Below, piece by piece: positions 1 through 8,097 of a stretch of 15,044 nt of DNA. Made by a program: the position numbers and the translations under genes. The notes under the pieces are model-generated. The model ran no database searches. It saw only the letters and a program-made list of their open reading frames with translations, and was not told where the DNA came from. The stretch covers positions 1 through 15,044 of the forward strand of contig CAYGWP010000565.1 of assembly GCA_964353455.1 (NCBI GenBank). The letters run 5' to 3'. The DNA is from CAYGWP01 sp964353455 (GTDB lineage Bacteria > Planctomycetota > Phycisphaerae > FEN-1346). The stretch's first letter is position 1, and each line of letters opens with the position of its first letter.

Positions 1-140
1 CTTAGAACGTGTATGAGAACCGCCTGGGCCATGTGGCACACCCGCCCTCGGGTGTGCAATTCCGGCGGCAAAGCCTGTCGCCGACACGAGGCGCTCAGCC
101 GAGGGCGGCTGAGCCACAGGGTTTTCATACACGCTCTTAG
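1..140. repeat. MITE-like palindromic element with terminal inverted repeats
   Basis: The first 20 bases and the reverse complement of bases 121-140 match at 17 of 20 positions (core CGTGTATGA), forming terminal inverted repeats. Inside are two near-perfect hairpins. One has a 9-bp stem at 36-44/49-57 with loop CCCT; the other has a 9-bp stem at 93-101/106-114 with loop AGGG. The two loops are complementary, so the whole unit is an imperfect long palindrome as well as two separate stem-loops. No convincing coding sequence lies inside. It sits 50 bp beyond the stop codon of the aldo/keto reductase gene. The structure fits a non-autonomous transposable element or a mobile intergenic palindrome. 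The left end coincides with the window edge, so the element may extend further left, and no target-site duplication can be tested. Confidence 0.6.
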
Positions 141-190
141 AGCAAGTTCATTTCCGATGTTCATTGGCCCTCTCCGTTCTCCGGGCGTCC

Positions 191-1237
191 TCAGGGAGGC
201 GTTATCTCGCCGCTCATGTCCCACAGGTCTTCCCAGGTCTGGCCGTCCTTCCAGAGGAAGACCTGGCCCTTGATGAGGCGGCAGTTCCTGTCGATGCCGG
301 CGATGGTTTTCATTTCCGCATCGGTCAGCGGCGCGGCAACGGTGCACTGGAGGTTGCTCAGGTACTCGTTTCGATATATGGAGAATGGAATCGGGACCTG
401 GCCGCGCTGGACGGCCCACTTGACGCAGACCACGGCCGGGTGGACGCCCAGCCGCCTGGCAATGCCGACGATGACCGGGTCCTGGATATCGACCGTGTCG
501 GTCTCGGTCTTGTCGCGGTCGGGCCGGGTGGGCGACCCGATGGGGCAGAAGCCGATCGGCACGATTCCGCCGGCGGTCACGAACTTGAAGAGTTCCGGCT
601 GCTGGAAGTGCGGGTGGAGTTCCATCTCGTTCACGGCCGGCCTGATGCGGGCGTCGCGGAGGACGAGTTTCAGTTTCGGAACGGTCATGTTCGACGTGCC
701 GATGTGCCGCACAAGGCCGGCATCGACCAGGCGTTCCATCTCGCGCCAGGTCTTCATGAAGTTCTCGTGGATGTAGGGTTTGGCGTTTGGGCTTCGCGAC
801 TGAACGTCGCACCCCGGGGCGTGATAGTTCGGGAACGGCCAGTGGACGAGGTAGCCGTCGAGGTAATCGAGGCCGAGGTCCTTGAGGGACCTCTCGCACG
901 ACGCCGCAACATCCTTCGGGTCGTGCATGTCGTTCCACAATTTGGAAGTTACCCACATATCTTCGCGCCTGACGCCGCCCTTCAGGATGGCGCGGAGCGA
1001 CTGGCCGACCAGGTGCTCGTTGCCATAGACTGATGCGCAGTCGAAGTGCCTGTACCCGACGGCGGCGGCGCCTAAGACGGCCTCGGCCACCTGCTCGCCG
1101 GAGAAGCGGTCGGACCCGAACGTGCCCAGCCCGATGGCGGGTATCTTCGCCCCGGTATAGAGCGCCTTGGCGGGGACCTTTTTCGGATCGACGCCGTCGG
1201 CGGCGATGCCGAATGAAGCGGAAGCCGGTTTGTCCAT
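191..1237 (-). CDS. Aldo/keto reductase (AKR superfamily, COG0656-like)
   Basis: A 348-residue NAD(P)H-dependent oxidoreductase of the (beta/alpha)8 AKR fold, expected to reduce aldehyde or keto groups, plausibly of a sugar, in the cytosol. The classical tetrad is visible: D66 and Y71 in HFDCASVYGNE, K99 in VTSKLW and H132 in LVHWPF. The early GLGTFG turn (residues 36-41) and the later IGTSN and NEMELHP segments are also family hallmarks. No signal peptide is seen; about 25 extra residues precede the barrel. The start at 1237 is supported by an AAGAGG ribosome site six bases upstream. It lies 59 bp downstream of the isomerase gene on the same strand, so the two are probably co-transcribed. 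A role in reducing a product made by its neighbours is inferred; the substrate is unknown. Confidence 0.9.
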   Translation of the reverse strand: MDKPASASFGIAADGVDPKKVPAKALYTGAKIPAIGLGTFGSDRFSGEQVAEAVLGAAAVGYRHFDCASVYGNEHLVGQSLRAILKGGVRREDMWVTSKLWNDMHDPKDVAASCERSLKDLGLDYLDGYLVHWPFPNYHAPGCDVQSRSPNAKPYIHENFMKTWREMERLVDAGLVRHIGTSNMTVPKLKLVLRDARIRPAVNEMELHPHFQQPELFKFVTAGGIVPIGFCPIGSPTRPDRDKTETDTVDIQDPVIVGIARRLGVHPAVVCVKWAVQRGQVPIPFSIYRNEYLSNLQCTVAAPLTDAEMKTIAGIDRNCRLIKGQVFLWKDGQTWEDLWDMSGEITPP

Positions 1238-1296
1238 GACAGGCCTCTTCTTTCCTTTTCAGGCAGATGCTCGGCCGGGCGGCCCGGTTCAGTCTG

Positions 1297-2220
1297 TCAA
1301 CCCGCCGGCGGCATGAGCGTCCGCAGGAAGGTTGCGCTCTGACGAAGGGCGGCTTTTCGCGTTTCCAGCGTGGCCTCATACGCGCGGTCTTCCACCTCGA
1401 TGCAGACCGGTCCGCGGTAGCCCACGTCGCCCAGGACGGAGAGGAAGCGGCCCCAGTTCACCTCCCCGAGGCCGGGCAGTTTCGGGCAGTGGTACTGGAG
1501 CGGCGTGGCCAGGATGCCGACCTCGTCGAGGCGGTCCTTGTCGATCCGCACGTCCTTGGCGTGCACGTGGAAGATGCGCGGGGCGAACTCGCGCAGGGGT
1601 TTCACGTAGTCGATCTGCTGCCACACGAGGTGCGACGGGTCGAAGTTGAGGCCGAAGTTTGCGCTCGGGATCGCCTCGAACATCCGCCGCCAGATGGCCG
1701 GGGTCGTGGCAAGGTTCTTCCCGCCGGGCCACTCATCGTTCGTAAAGAGCATCGGGCAGTTCTCGATGCCGATGCGGACGCCCTGGTCCTCGGCAAACTT
1801 CACGAGCGGTTTCCAGACCTTCAGGAACCGGGGCCAGTTGTCGTCAACAGTCTTCGTCCAGTCGCGGCCGATGAAGGTGTTCATCCGGTTGACGCCCAGC
1901 ATGGCGGCCGCGCGGATCACCTTCTTGATGTGCTCGGCGTACACCCGCGCCTCGGCCTCATCGGGGGCGAGCGGATTGGGATAGTAGCCCAGGCCGCTGA
2001 TCGCCACGCCGGAAGAGGCCATGAGGCCGCGGATGCGGTCGGCCTCGCCTTTGCTCATGGCGGCAACGTCGATGTGGGTGACGCCGGCGTACCGCCGCTC
2101 GGCCTTGCCCTTCGGCCAGCACATCAGTTCAACGCACGCAAACCCCTCTGCCGCCGCAAAGGCGACAACTTCTTCGAGGGGCAAGTCCGGAAGGATGGCA
2201 CTGACGAAACCGAGTTCCAT
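1297..2220 (-). CDS. Sugar phosphate isomerase/epimerase-type TIM barrel protein
   Basis: A 307-residue protein of the xylose-isomerase-like TIM barrel family (AP_endonuc_2, COG1082). Members are metal-dependent isomerases, epimerases, dehydratases or 3-keto-glycoside-processing enzymes. Likely metal ligands are E153 (GIENCPM), D194 with H197 nearby (NFDPSHL), H220 (FHVHAKD) and E275 (CIEVEDR), in the usual order. There is no signal peptide, so it is cytosolic. The open frame extends 21 codons upstream, but the start at 2220 is preferred: GAGGAGG lies just upstream and the product then begins with the typical first strand (MELGFVSAIL). It leads a probable two-gene unit with the aldo/keto reductase. 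The fold is certain; the substrate is not. Conversion of an imported keto-sugar or inosose-like compound is a reasonable guess. Confidence 0.88.
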   Translation of the reverse strand: MELGFVSAILPDLPLEEVVAFAAAEGFACVELMCWPKGKAERRYAGVTHIDVAAMSKGEADRIRGLMASSGVAISGLGYYPNPLAPDEAEARVYAEHIKKVIRAAAMLGVNRMNTFIGRDWTKTVDDNWPRFLKVWKPLVKFAEDQGVRIGIENCPMLFTNDEWPGGKNLATTPAIWRRMFEAIPSANFGLNFDPSHLVWQQIDYVKPLREFAPRIFHVHAKDVRIDKDRLDEVGILATPLQYHCPKLPGLGEVNWGRFLSVLGDVGYRGPVCIEVEDRAYEATLETRKAALRQSATFLRTLMPPAG

Positions 2221-2538
2221 TGCCCACCTCCTCTTTCCAGGTGCCGCATGGCCCGGCCTTGTGTCCGGGCGCCGACTGTGCATAATAGTACCACGGATGA
2301 AGCCTGCCGCAAGCCAAGACGGTTCTTGGGTTCGGGCCTTGCGGCACCTCTTGTCTCCGCCTTCTAAGGAAGCATCCCCTGCGTGGCCGGATGAAGTATC
2401 AGGGCAATTCGCAACTCAATCAGTCTCTGGGCCTCCGCGGGTTTGCGCTCCGGGTGAATTCGCCCCGCGGCCGGCACACACCCAATCGGCTGCCCCTCGT
2501 CTCGGCCAGGGCGGCGGCCGGCGACATGAGAAGCGGCT
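2221..2538. other. Intergenic stretch upstream of the isomerase-AKR unit
   Basis: About 318 bp between the stop of the VCBS gene and the start of the isomerase gene. It holds the isomerase ribosome site (GAGGAGG just upstream of 2220) and a weak possible minus-strand promoter near 2285-2312. No stem-loop followed by a T-run was found below the VCBS stop codon. A 40-codon open frame starting with an ATG that overlaps that stop runs through the left part, but it has no recognisable content. Nothing else is supported here. Confidence 0.6.
2285..2312 (-). promoter_or_regulatory. Possible sigma70-like promoter for the isomerase-AKR unit
   Basis: On the minus strand TTGCGG (2312-2307) is separated by 16 bases from TACTAT (2290-2285), about 65 bases before the isomerase start. 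The match to the -10 consensus is fair and to the -35 consensus poor. This is the only AT-rich spot in this GC-rich gap, which is the main reason to mark it. Confidence 0.25.
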
Positions 2539-3759
2539 TCATGGCGACGCCTTTTTCGTCGCGGCGGCGGGGCTCTTCAGAAGGTTCTCCAGAAAGATGT
2601 ACGGATCGTTTCCCGACCAGGGCTTGAAGACGATGTCGATGTCGCCGTCGCCGTCGATATCGCCCGCCACGGCCTCGTGGCATCGCTTGCCCTCCAAGAG
2701 GACGTGCTCCCGCCACTCGGTGCCCTTGCCATCGACGTTTTCCCAGAGGATCCACCGGGTCGGCGCCTTCGAGAAGGACCCGCACCCGCCCGAGAAGATG
2801 TCGAGGTCGCCGTCGCCGTCGAAGTCCGCGATGCAGAGCGAGTGGAGGTCCTGGTCCGTCTCGGCGATGATGTGGCGGACCCAGACCCTGCCCTTGCCGT
2901 CCTTGTTCTCGAACCACGCCAGGCGGCCGCGGTCGCAGTCGCACTCGCACATCACCACGTCGTTCTTGCCGTCCTTGTTGAGGTCGATCACCCAGGAGCG
3001 GGTGGTCATGGGGAACTTCGCGGCGGGCAGACCGAAATCGAAGTCCTTGTGCTCGACCCATTCGGCGCCCTTGCCGTCCTTGTTCTCGAACCAGACGTTC
3101 GTGCGGACGACGTCGATGTCGCCGTCGCCGTCGATGTCGCCGGCGCCGTGCGGCGCGATCGCCCCGTGCACGGCGTCGCCGATCCGGTGGGCGACCCAAG
3201 GCTGCGCAGGGTCGGCCGGGATCTTGTACCAGACGATGCCCTCCTTCTGGGACATCATGACGACCTCGAGCCTGCCGTCGCCGTCGATGTCGGCGGCCAC
3301 GCAGTCGTGGGCGTTCGACATAGCGCCGTTGGGGAACTTCGTGAACTCGGCCTCGCGCGGGTTGCCGGGGTTCCTGTACCAGGCCGCCCCGGAGACCTGG
3401 TCGATCCGGCCGTCGCCATCGACGTCGAAGGCCGTGCCGCCGGCCTCGGTCGGGGCGCTGCGGCCGAGCCTGTGACGGACCCAGTTGTCGGGGCTGACGT
3501 ACTGAAACCACCAGATGTCGCCATTTTGCTGTCCCATGACCCAGTCCGGGCGGCCGTCGCCGTCGATGTCCACGAGCGAGGTCTGGCTGAGGTTGGTCCC
3601 GCCCCTGCCGATCTCGTGGACCTTGAACGCCGGGAAGGCCGTCGCGGCCCCGGGCGGCACCGCGGCCGGGGCCAGGAGTCCCGCGGCCAGCGCGAGGCCG
3701 CACGCACACGCGAAAGAGATGATCGCACTTCGCACTGCCGCATTGCCGCAGCGAGCCAT
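2539..3759 (-). CDS. Secreted FG-GAP/VCBS repeat protein, seven calcium-binding repeats
   Basis: A 406-residue exported protein. Residues about 9-35 form a hydrophobic, alanine-rich signal peptide. Seven calcium-binding loops of the D-x-D-G-D-G-x-x-D type start near residues 64, 112, 157, 208, 259, 312 and 367, about 45-55 residues apart, which fits a seven-bladed beta-propeller like those in integrin alpha chains. The fifth loop is divergent (DLNKDGKND). Three blades share a second motif resembling W-F-E-N-K-D-G-K-G followed by W-V-x-H. A CECDC cluster lies at 271-275 in blade 5, followed by further aromatic strands. The start at 3759 has AAGGAG eight bases upstream. It lies 127 bp downstream of the glycoside-hydrolase-like gene on the same strand. 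Such proteins usually bind ligands or surfaces rather than catalyse; carbohydrate or cell-surface binding is inferred. The repeated GCCGTCGCCGTCGATGTC-like DNA comes from the calcium loops and is not a separate repeat element. Confidence 0.88.
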   Translation of the reverse strand: MARCGNAAVRSAIISFACACGLALAAGLLAPAAVPPGAATAFPAFKVHEIGRGGTNLSQTSLVDIDGDGRPDWVMGQQNGDIWWFQYVSPDNWVRHRLGRSAPTEAGGTAFDVDGDGRIDQVSGAAWYRNPGNPREAEFTKFPNGAMSNAHDCVAADIDGDGRLEVVMMSQKEGIVWYKIPADPAQPWVAHRIGDAVHGAIAPHGAGDIDGDGDIDVVRTNVWFENKDGKGAEWVEHKDFDFGLPAAKFPMTTRSWVIDLNKDGKNDVVMCECDCDRGRLAWFENKDGKGRVWVRHIIAETDQDLHSLCIADFDGDGDLDIFSGGCGSFSKAPTRWILWENVDGKGTEWREHVLLEGKRCHEAVAGDIDGDGDIDIVFKPWSGNDPYIFLENLLKSPAAATKKASP

Positions 3760-3886
3760 TGCCCACGCTCCTTTCGCCCCGAAAACGGCCCCTGGTCTGA
3801 CACATTCCCTGGACCACTTTTCCGGGGCAGGTCATGCGAAGTTACGCATCCCGAGGGTTCACGCCCGGTCCCGGCCGGACGAGCCT

Positions 3887-6800
3887 TCACCATCCCTTGA
3901 TCAAGTGCCAATCGGCGTATGGGTCATCATAGGTACACAAGAGTTTGTCGATGACGATGGCAGGCGCGGCCACGGGCAGCACCTCGTTCACATAGTAAAC
4001 GTGGGTGCGCTGCTCGATGAAGAGTTTCGTGAGGGTGAGCGGATAGTCAACCACCCGGTCGCCTCTCTCGCACTTCCAGAACCCCATGGCCGGCCCCGGC
4101 CAGAGGTTCGGCAGGCTGGCCGGCAACTCTATTTCGATGTATTTCCATCCGTCGAAGTTGACGGAGGATTGGGAGCGGATGTCGTCGCTGTTCCATTCGT
4201 CCTTCAACCCGATGAAGGTCCAGACCTCGCCCTTGGCGTCCCTGAGTTGGGGAATGACCCTGCCCCAGCCCGAGTTGCCTCTGACGTAAAGCCCGAGTTT
4301 CGTGGGCTTGCCCGGCAGCACGATGGGTTTGGGCGGCACGACGGCCGAGTACCACGGTGCCAGTTTTCGCTCCTTTTCGGGCGGCCGCAGGACGATCTGG
4401 AGCGCCTTTCCGCCGTCGAAACTCTCGGCCGGCGACGCGAGCATGTCGCCCCTGAATCGCGGCAGGTCGAAGTTGTTCTCCTCGAGACCGGCGTCCTGCT
4501 GCCCGTCGATCCGCCAGGGCGAATCGAAGTCCTCCACCAGCGCATGCCCTGCGGCCGGCTTGCCGACGTGCACGGCCTCGCCGGCCTGCACGCTCCTGAC
4601 CTGCGCCGCCTTGATCCCTTCGACCCAGATGGGCGAGGAGGCGACCTCGACCGTGAGCACTCCGCCCGCGCTTGCCGCAGGGCGCGTGTTGCCCATTGCG
4701 TCGGTGATGCGGACGGCCGAGTCCTTATCAAGCGTCAGGGCCACCGGCCGTTTCCCGTGGATGGTCCAGAGCGCAAGAACATCGCCCGCGCCGAACTTGC
4801 GGCTGAATGCCAGGCAGAAGGTCGAGAGCGAGCCGGTGGGGTAATACCTTTCGAATTTCGCCGCATCCAGGACGCGGGTCATCGTGGCGTAGGCCACGGC
4901 CGACTCTCGCGGGTTGCCGTCGCCGCCGCCCTCGGGCGCCACCTCGAAGAAACCGGTCGCCCCGTAGTGGGTGTGGCCGTACGGCCCGGACGTCGAGAAC
5001 ACCATGCCGACCGAGGCCTCGCGGGCTATCCCCAAAGCGAACTTCAGCAGGTGGCACCGGACGTAGTAGTCGGCCTGCTCGCGCTGGGAGAGCGAGCCGG
5101 GGCAGCCCGGGAAGTACATGTCCTCGGTGCCGTAGATCGGGATGTTCTCGCAGCCGGCCTGTTTGCGGAAATCGCGCAGGTAGAGGAGTTGGCTGGGCTC
5201 AATGGCGCGCGGCTGGCGTTCGGGCATCCGCTCGAAATAAGGGATGTCGATGCCGAACGCATCAACATACTCTTTCGGAAGCCCCCGCCTCATGAATTCG
5301 ATGTGGAAATTCGGGCTGGTGTTGCCGAACGTGTACTTGACGTGCTTGAACTCCGGGTGCTCCTGCTTCAACTCCTTGAGCGTCTTCCCCAGCCAGCACG
5401 CCCGCTCGAAGAGTTGGTCGAACTTCGTCTTCTCCTTCTCGTTCAACTCGTAGTCGGGCTCGCCGTAGTAGCGGCCGGGCAGGGCGAAGGTCTGCTTGCG
5501 TCCGAGGTTCGCCTCGCCGAACACGAGGTACAGGTCCTGGTCCGGGAAGGCGTCCCTGGCCTTCTTCAGCCCTTCGAGCATCTGCGGCTTGACCTGCTCG
5601 TCCCACTTTTCTCTCGGCACCTTGTCGAGGTTCATGCCCGGCATGAAACTCCACGCGTTCGTGAGGCGGTAATGCTTGGCGACTGCGGCGTCCGCGGGCT
5701 GGAGCGCCCAGCGCCCGCCCAGTTTCCAGATCAGCCGCATGGTCTCCTCGGTGTTGATGGGGTAACCGTAGCCGCCGGTCCCGGGTCCCCAGTTCCACAC
5801 GCCGAAGAAGGAGTCGGACGAGGTGGCCTTGCGCGTATCCGGCGGCAGGTAGCCCAGGGTGGTTCTCTTGATGAGGCAGAGGCCCTTGTTGGACAGCGCC
5901 GCCTCCACCTTGTAGAGGCCGTACTTTTCGAGCGGCAGCAGGTATCGCTTCGACAGCGCGGCCTGCGCGGGGACCTCCCAGTCATCAGCGATCTTCTTGG
6001 CGCCGCCATACGGGTCCTCGATGTCGATCCGCATCGCTGCGCTCTGGGCCCTGGCCGAGGTGTTCCGGACGAGGACGTTCAGGTGCGGCCGCTCCGGCTC
6101 CACTATAAAATGCCCGACCTCATCGGTCGTCACCACCATCTGAAGGGGGCTCTCCTCGAACGTCATTCCGAGGATATGAACCGAACTCATCAAGCCCCCC
6201 GCAAGCGACGTGTAGTTGGAGGGGTCCGGGTAGCCTCTCGCAAAATGCAGCCCCCGCGTGATCTCCACCTGGAAATCCCGGAAGCAATCCTTCTCCAGGT
6301 AACTCTGCATGAGGCACGGCTCCAGGGGGACCCGGATCACGTGCAGCCAGAGGTCCCTGCCCTGCGGGCCGGCCACCTTGATGGTCGCCGCGGCGACGCC
6401 CTTGGCAGGCCCGTCTCCGTACGGAACGCGGCAACTATAGTCGATGATCGTTCCCGTGCGCTCGCTCCGGAAGAAGCGGAATGATACCACGGGCTCCGTG
6501 TCCGCCTCCTTCTCGGAGTACGCGAGAAGATAGAGGTTGCTGTACCACCCCTTGGGCGTCTGGAGGACGATCCTCGAAGGATGACGGACCAGGCCCGACG
6601 CCCCATGGAACGGGCTGCCCATGAAGCCGATGCCAAAGCCGGTTTCCAGCGGGGCGCTCCATCCGACGTCAATATCATCCTTCCCATCCGGCCCGGCCCG
6701 AAGCAGGAACGGGATGCCGCCGGCGCGGATCAGGCCGGACGGCAGCCCGGCGGCTTTCAGGCCGTGGTTGTGATAGCCCGCCAGGTCCAGGGTAAGGAAT

Positions 6801-7603
6801 CCCTCCTCGGGTTTCTCCGGGCATTCCACCTCCAGGTCGCGGAGCATGGCCTGTGCCGGCAGCCGCAGCGAGATTCCGCCCGACAGGCTGGCCGGTTCCT
6901 TCACCTCGCCGACCAGGCGGCCGTCCACCCACATGCGGACCGTCTCGCGGGCGACATCGATGCTCACCTGGGTCCAGCGTTCAGCGGCCAGGGGTTGGGC
7001 ATCATTGGCCTTTGCCACGGCCCTCATGCCCTCGGCGAGCCGCTCGGCAAGGAACTCCCCTTTGAACGCCGCCACAAGTTCCTGCCACTCCTCGGTCATT
7101 CCCTTGATGGCGATGCCTTTGGAATCGAGTTTGAGGGTGTAGCGAAGCGAGTCCTTGCCGCCCTCTTCGCGGAACTTGTAGGTGGCGCGGGCCCACAGGT
7201 TTGAGCCGTCGGCCAGGGCCCGGATATCTATCGAAGTTCCCGCATGCCAGAGTTCGACCTGGTAGCCGCCCTTATCGCTGCGCGCGGCGGTGAGGATGAC
7301 CTTCGCCAGCGCCCCCTGTTTGGGGGCCAGCCTTACCCAGGCGGTGACGGAGTACGGGACGGCAAATGACCGGTCACATGAAACAACGATGTCAGATTCC
7401 GCCAGGAGCGCCGGCTGGCCGGCGTGCTGGACTCTCCTTACAGGCCCCTCTACGGTACAGTCCTTCAAACCTGCGAAATCTCGCGCCAGACTGAGGGCCG
7501 TGGTTACCTTGCCGGTCTCGTATCCCTGGGCAAGACTCCATGCAGGATGGCTGACAGTCAGTGCAAGCAGCCCTGCCAGCCAGACGGCCCTAGGGCTTAG
7601 CAT
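3887..7603 (-). CDS. Large secreted multidomain glycoside-hydrolase-like protein
   Basis: A 1238-residue exported protein, probably acting on a glycan outside the cytoplasm. The start at 7603 is chosen over an upstream ATG 55 codons earlier: AAGGAG lies six bases before it and the product then opens with a clean signal peptide (MLSPRAVWLAGLLALTVSHP). Residues about 70-262 resemble a concanavalin A/LamG lectin domain (AWVRL, then MWVDGRLVGEV). Residues about 263-585 are beta-rich linkers and Ig-like strands. Residues about 595-915 look like a clan-A TIM barrel: FFGVWNWG opening, FGEANLG with E697 as candidate acid/base, and IPIYGTEDMYF with E827 as candidate nucleophile. Residues about 925-1000 form the small beta-sandwich typical of GH39/GH5-like enzymes, ending in SPIWVEG, and 1022-1230 a jelly-roll carbohydrate-binding-like domain beginning EDFDSPW. 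I cannot assign it to a numbered family. The upstream flank is a scar with transposase and PPC remnants, so its promoter context may be rearranged. Confidence 0.75.
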   Translation of the reverse strand: MLSPRAVWLAGLLALTVSHPAWSLAQGYETGKVTTALSLARDFAGLKDCTVEGPVRRVQHAGQPALLAESDIVVSCDRSFAVPYSVTAWVRLAPKQGALAKVILTAARSDKGGYQVELWHAGTSIDIRALADGSNLWARATYKFREEGGKDSLRYTLKLDSKGIAIKGMTEEWQELVAAFKGEFLAERLAEGMRAVAKANDAQPLAAERWTQVSIDVARETVRMWVDGRLVGEVKEPASLSGGISLRLPAQAMLRDLEVECPEKPEEGFLTLDLAGYHNHGLKAAGLPSGLIRAGGIPFLLRAGPDGKDDIDVGWSAPLETGFGIGFMGSPFHGASGLVRHPSRIVLQTPKGWYSNLYLLAYSEKEADTEPVVSFRFFRSERTGTIIDYSCRVPYGDGPAKGVAAATIKVAGPQGRDLWLHVIRVPLEPCLMQSYLEKDCFRDFQVEITRGLHFARGYPDPSNYTSLAGGLMSSVHILGMTFEESPLQMVVTTDEVGHFIVEPERPHLNVLVRNTSARAQSAAMRIDIEDPYGGAKKIADDWEVPAQAALSKRYLLPLEKYGLYKVEAALSNKGLCLIKRTTLGYLPPDTRKATSSDSFFGVWNWGPGTGGYGYPINTEETMRLIWKLGGRWALQPADAAVAKHYRLTNAWSFMPGMNLDKVPREKWDEQVKPQMLEGLKKARDAFPDQDLYLVFGEANLGRKQTFALPGRYYGEPDYELNEKEKTKFDQLFERACWLGKTLKELKQEHPEFKHVKYTFGNTSPNFHIEFMRRGLPKEYVDAFGIDIPYFERMPERQPRAIEPSQLLYLRDFRKQAGCENIPIYGTEDMYFPGCPGSLSQREQADYYVRCHLLKFALGIAREASVGMVFSTSGPYGHTHYGATGFFEVAPEGGGDGNPRESAVAYATMTRVLDAAKFERYYPTGSLSTFCLAFSRKFGAGDVLALWTIHGKRPVALTLDKDSAVRITDAMGNTRPAASAGGVLTVEVASSPIWVEGIKAAQVRSVQAGEAVHVGKPAAGHALVEDFDSPWRIDGQQDAGLEENNFDLPRFRGDMLASPAESFDGGKALQIVLRPPEKERKLAPWYSAVVPPKPIVLPGKPTKLGLYVRGNSGWGRVIPQLRDAKGEVWTFIGLKDEWNSDDIRSQSSVNFDGWKYIEIELPASLPNLWPGPAMGFWKCERGDRVVDYPLTLTKLFIEQRTHVYYVNEVLPVAAPAIVIDKLLCTYDDPYADWHLIKGW

Positions 7604-7724
7604 GCCGATCTCCTTCAGTTCACATTGAAATCTCACTTCCGCGACCGTCGGTTGAGATGACCCGTTGGCAGGCGTTCCCTTACTGCCCCCCCCATGCATA
7701 TCCGGCCACCGAGCGGATGTCAAT

Positions 7725-7829
7725 CGGGATTTCAAGGCAGAGATCTTCGACACGCTGTCGGAGGCCAAGGTGCTGGTGGAACGGTGGCGACGGGAGTATA
7801 ATCAGGTCCGTCCGCACAGCCTGTGGGGG
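7725..7829 (+). mobile_element. Remnant of an IS3-family transposase (3' end of orfB)
   Basis: About 35 codons read EIFDTLSEAKVLVERWRREY then NQVRPHS, closely resembling the C-terminal end of IS3-type OrfB integrases (rve domain tail, where NxxRPHSxLG is characteristic). The catalytic DDE core, orfA and the inverted repeats are absent. The usual continuation after RPHS (a GYRPPAPE-like stretch) is replaced by LWGQVIMN, so the match stops abruptly. This is a decayed insertion-sequence fragment and cannot be active. It lies between the divergent starts of the GH-like gene and a broken PPC-domain gene, and marks an old rearrangement. Confidence 0.8.
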
Positions 7830-7838
7830 CAGGTCATT

Positions 7839-8097
7839 ATGAACCTATACCCATGCCGCGCTATCGTGGGACTGGCGGCTTTTCTGGCGGCCGCGCCGGC
7901 CGTGCAGGCCCAGCAACTCGCCTCGCGCATCCGTGGACACGCTGCCGGAATGCCTGGAACGGGAGCCCAACGACCAGCCGGCCGGCGCACAGCCGGTCGC
8001 GCTTCCGGTCATCGTGAACGGGCGCATTGATAAACCGGGTGACTGGGACGTGTTCCGTTTCGAAGGGCGCGGCGGCGAAGTTGCGGTAGATGTCGCG
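7839..8097 (+). pseudogene. Broken 5' fragment of a secreted PPC-domain protein gene
   Basis: An ATG at 7839 opens a signal-peptide-like stretch (IVGLAAFLAAAPAVQA). In the next frame, from about 7918, comes SVDTLPECLEREPND followed by VNGRIDKPGDWDVFRFEGRG. That is the start of a bacterial pre-peptidase C-terminal (PPC) domain, in the form common in planctomycete secreted proteins. A one-base shift between about 7905 and 7930 would join the two parts. Similarity stops after GEVAVDVA near 8097, where a PPC domain would still need several strands, so the gene is both frameshifted and truncated. It runs head-on into the M14-family gene, whose 3' end overlaps it on the other strand. An alternative is that only the PPC part is a remnant and the signal peptide is chance. 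Confidence 0.65.

Noticed and set aside
2420..2542. A 40-codon minus-strand frame whose ATG overlaps the VCBS stop (ATGA), starting MKPLLMSPAAALAETRG
   Set aside because: The overlap is of the kind seen in coupled genes, but the product resembles nothing, has a short hydrophobic start only and ends in Arg/Pro-rich chance sequence. No separate ribosome site was found.
2630..3600. Recurring GCCGTCGCCGTCGATGTC-like DNA units that resemble a repeat array
   Set aside because: They fall at the codons of the calcium loops in the VCBS protein, with irregular spacing and variable surroundings, so they are coding repeats and not CRISPR or satellite DNA.
3760..3886. Small hairpins such as ATGCG-AAGTTA-CGCAT between the GH-like and VCBS genes as a terminator
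   Set aside because: The stem is only five base pairs and no T-run follows on the minus strand, so a terminator is not supported.
3515..6484. A 989-codon plus-strand open frame opposite the GH-like and VCBS genes
   Set aside because: Its product has no recognisable domain and reads as the complement of two genes with clear domains and ribosome sites; long antisense frames are common in GC-rich DNA. The same holds for the long plus-strand frames at 8090-9982, 10338-11423 and 11465-12997, and the minus-strand frame at 13288-14763.
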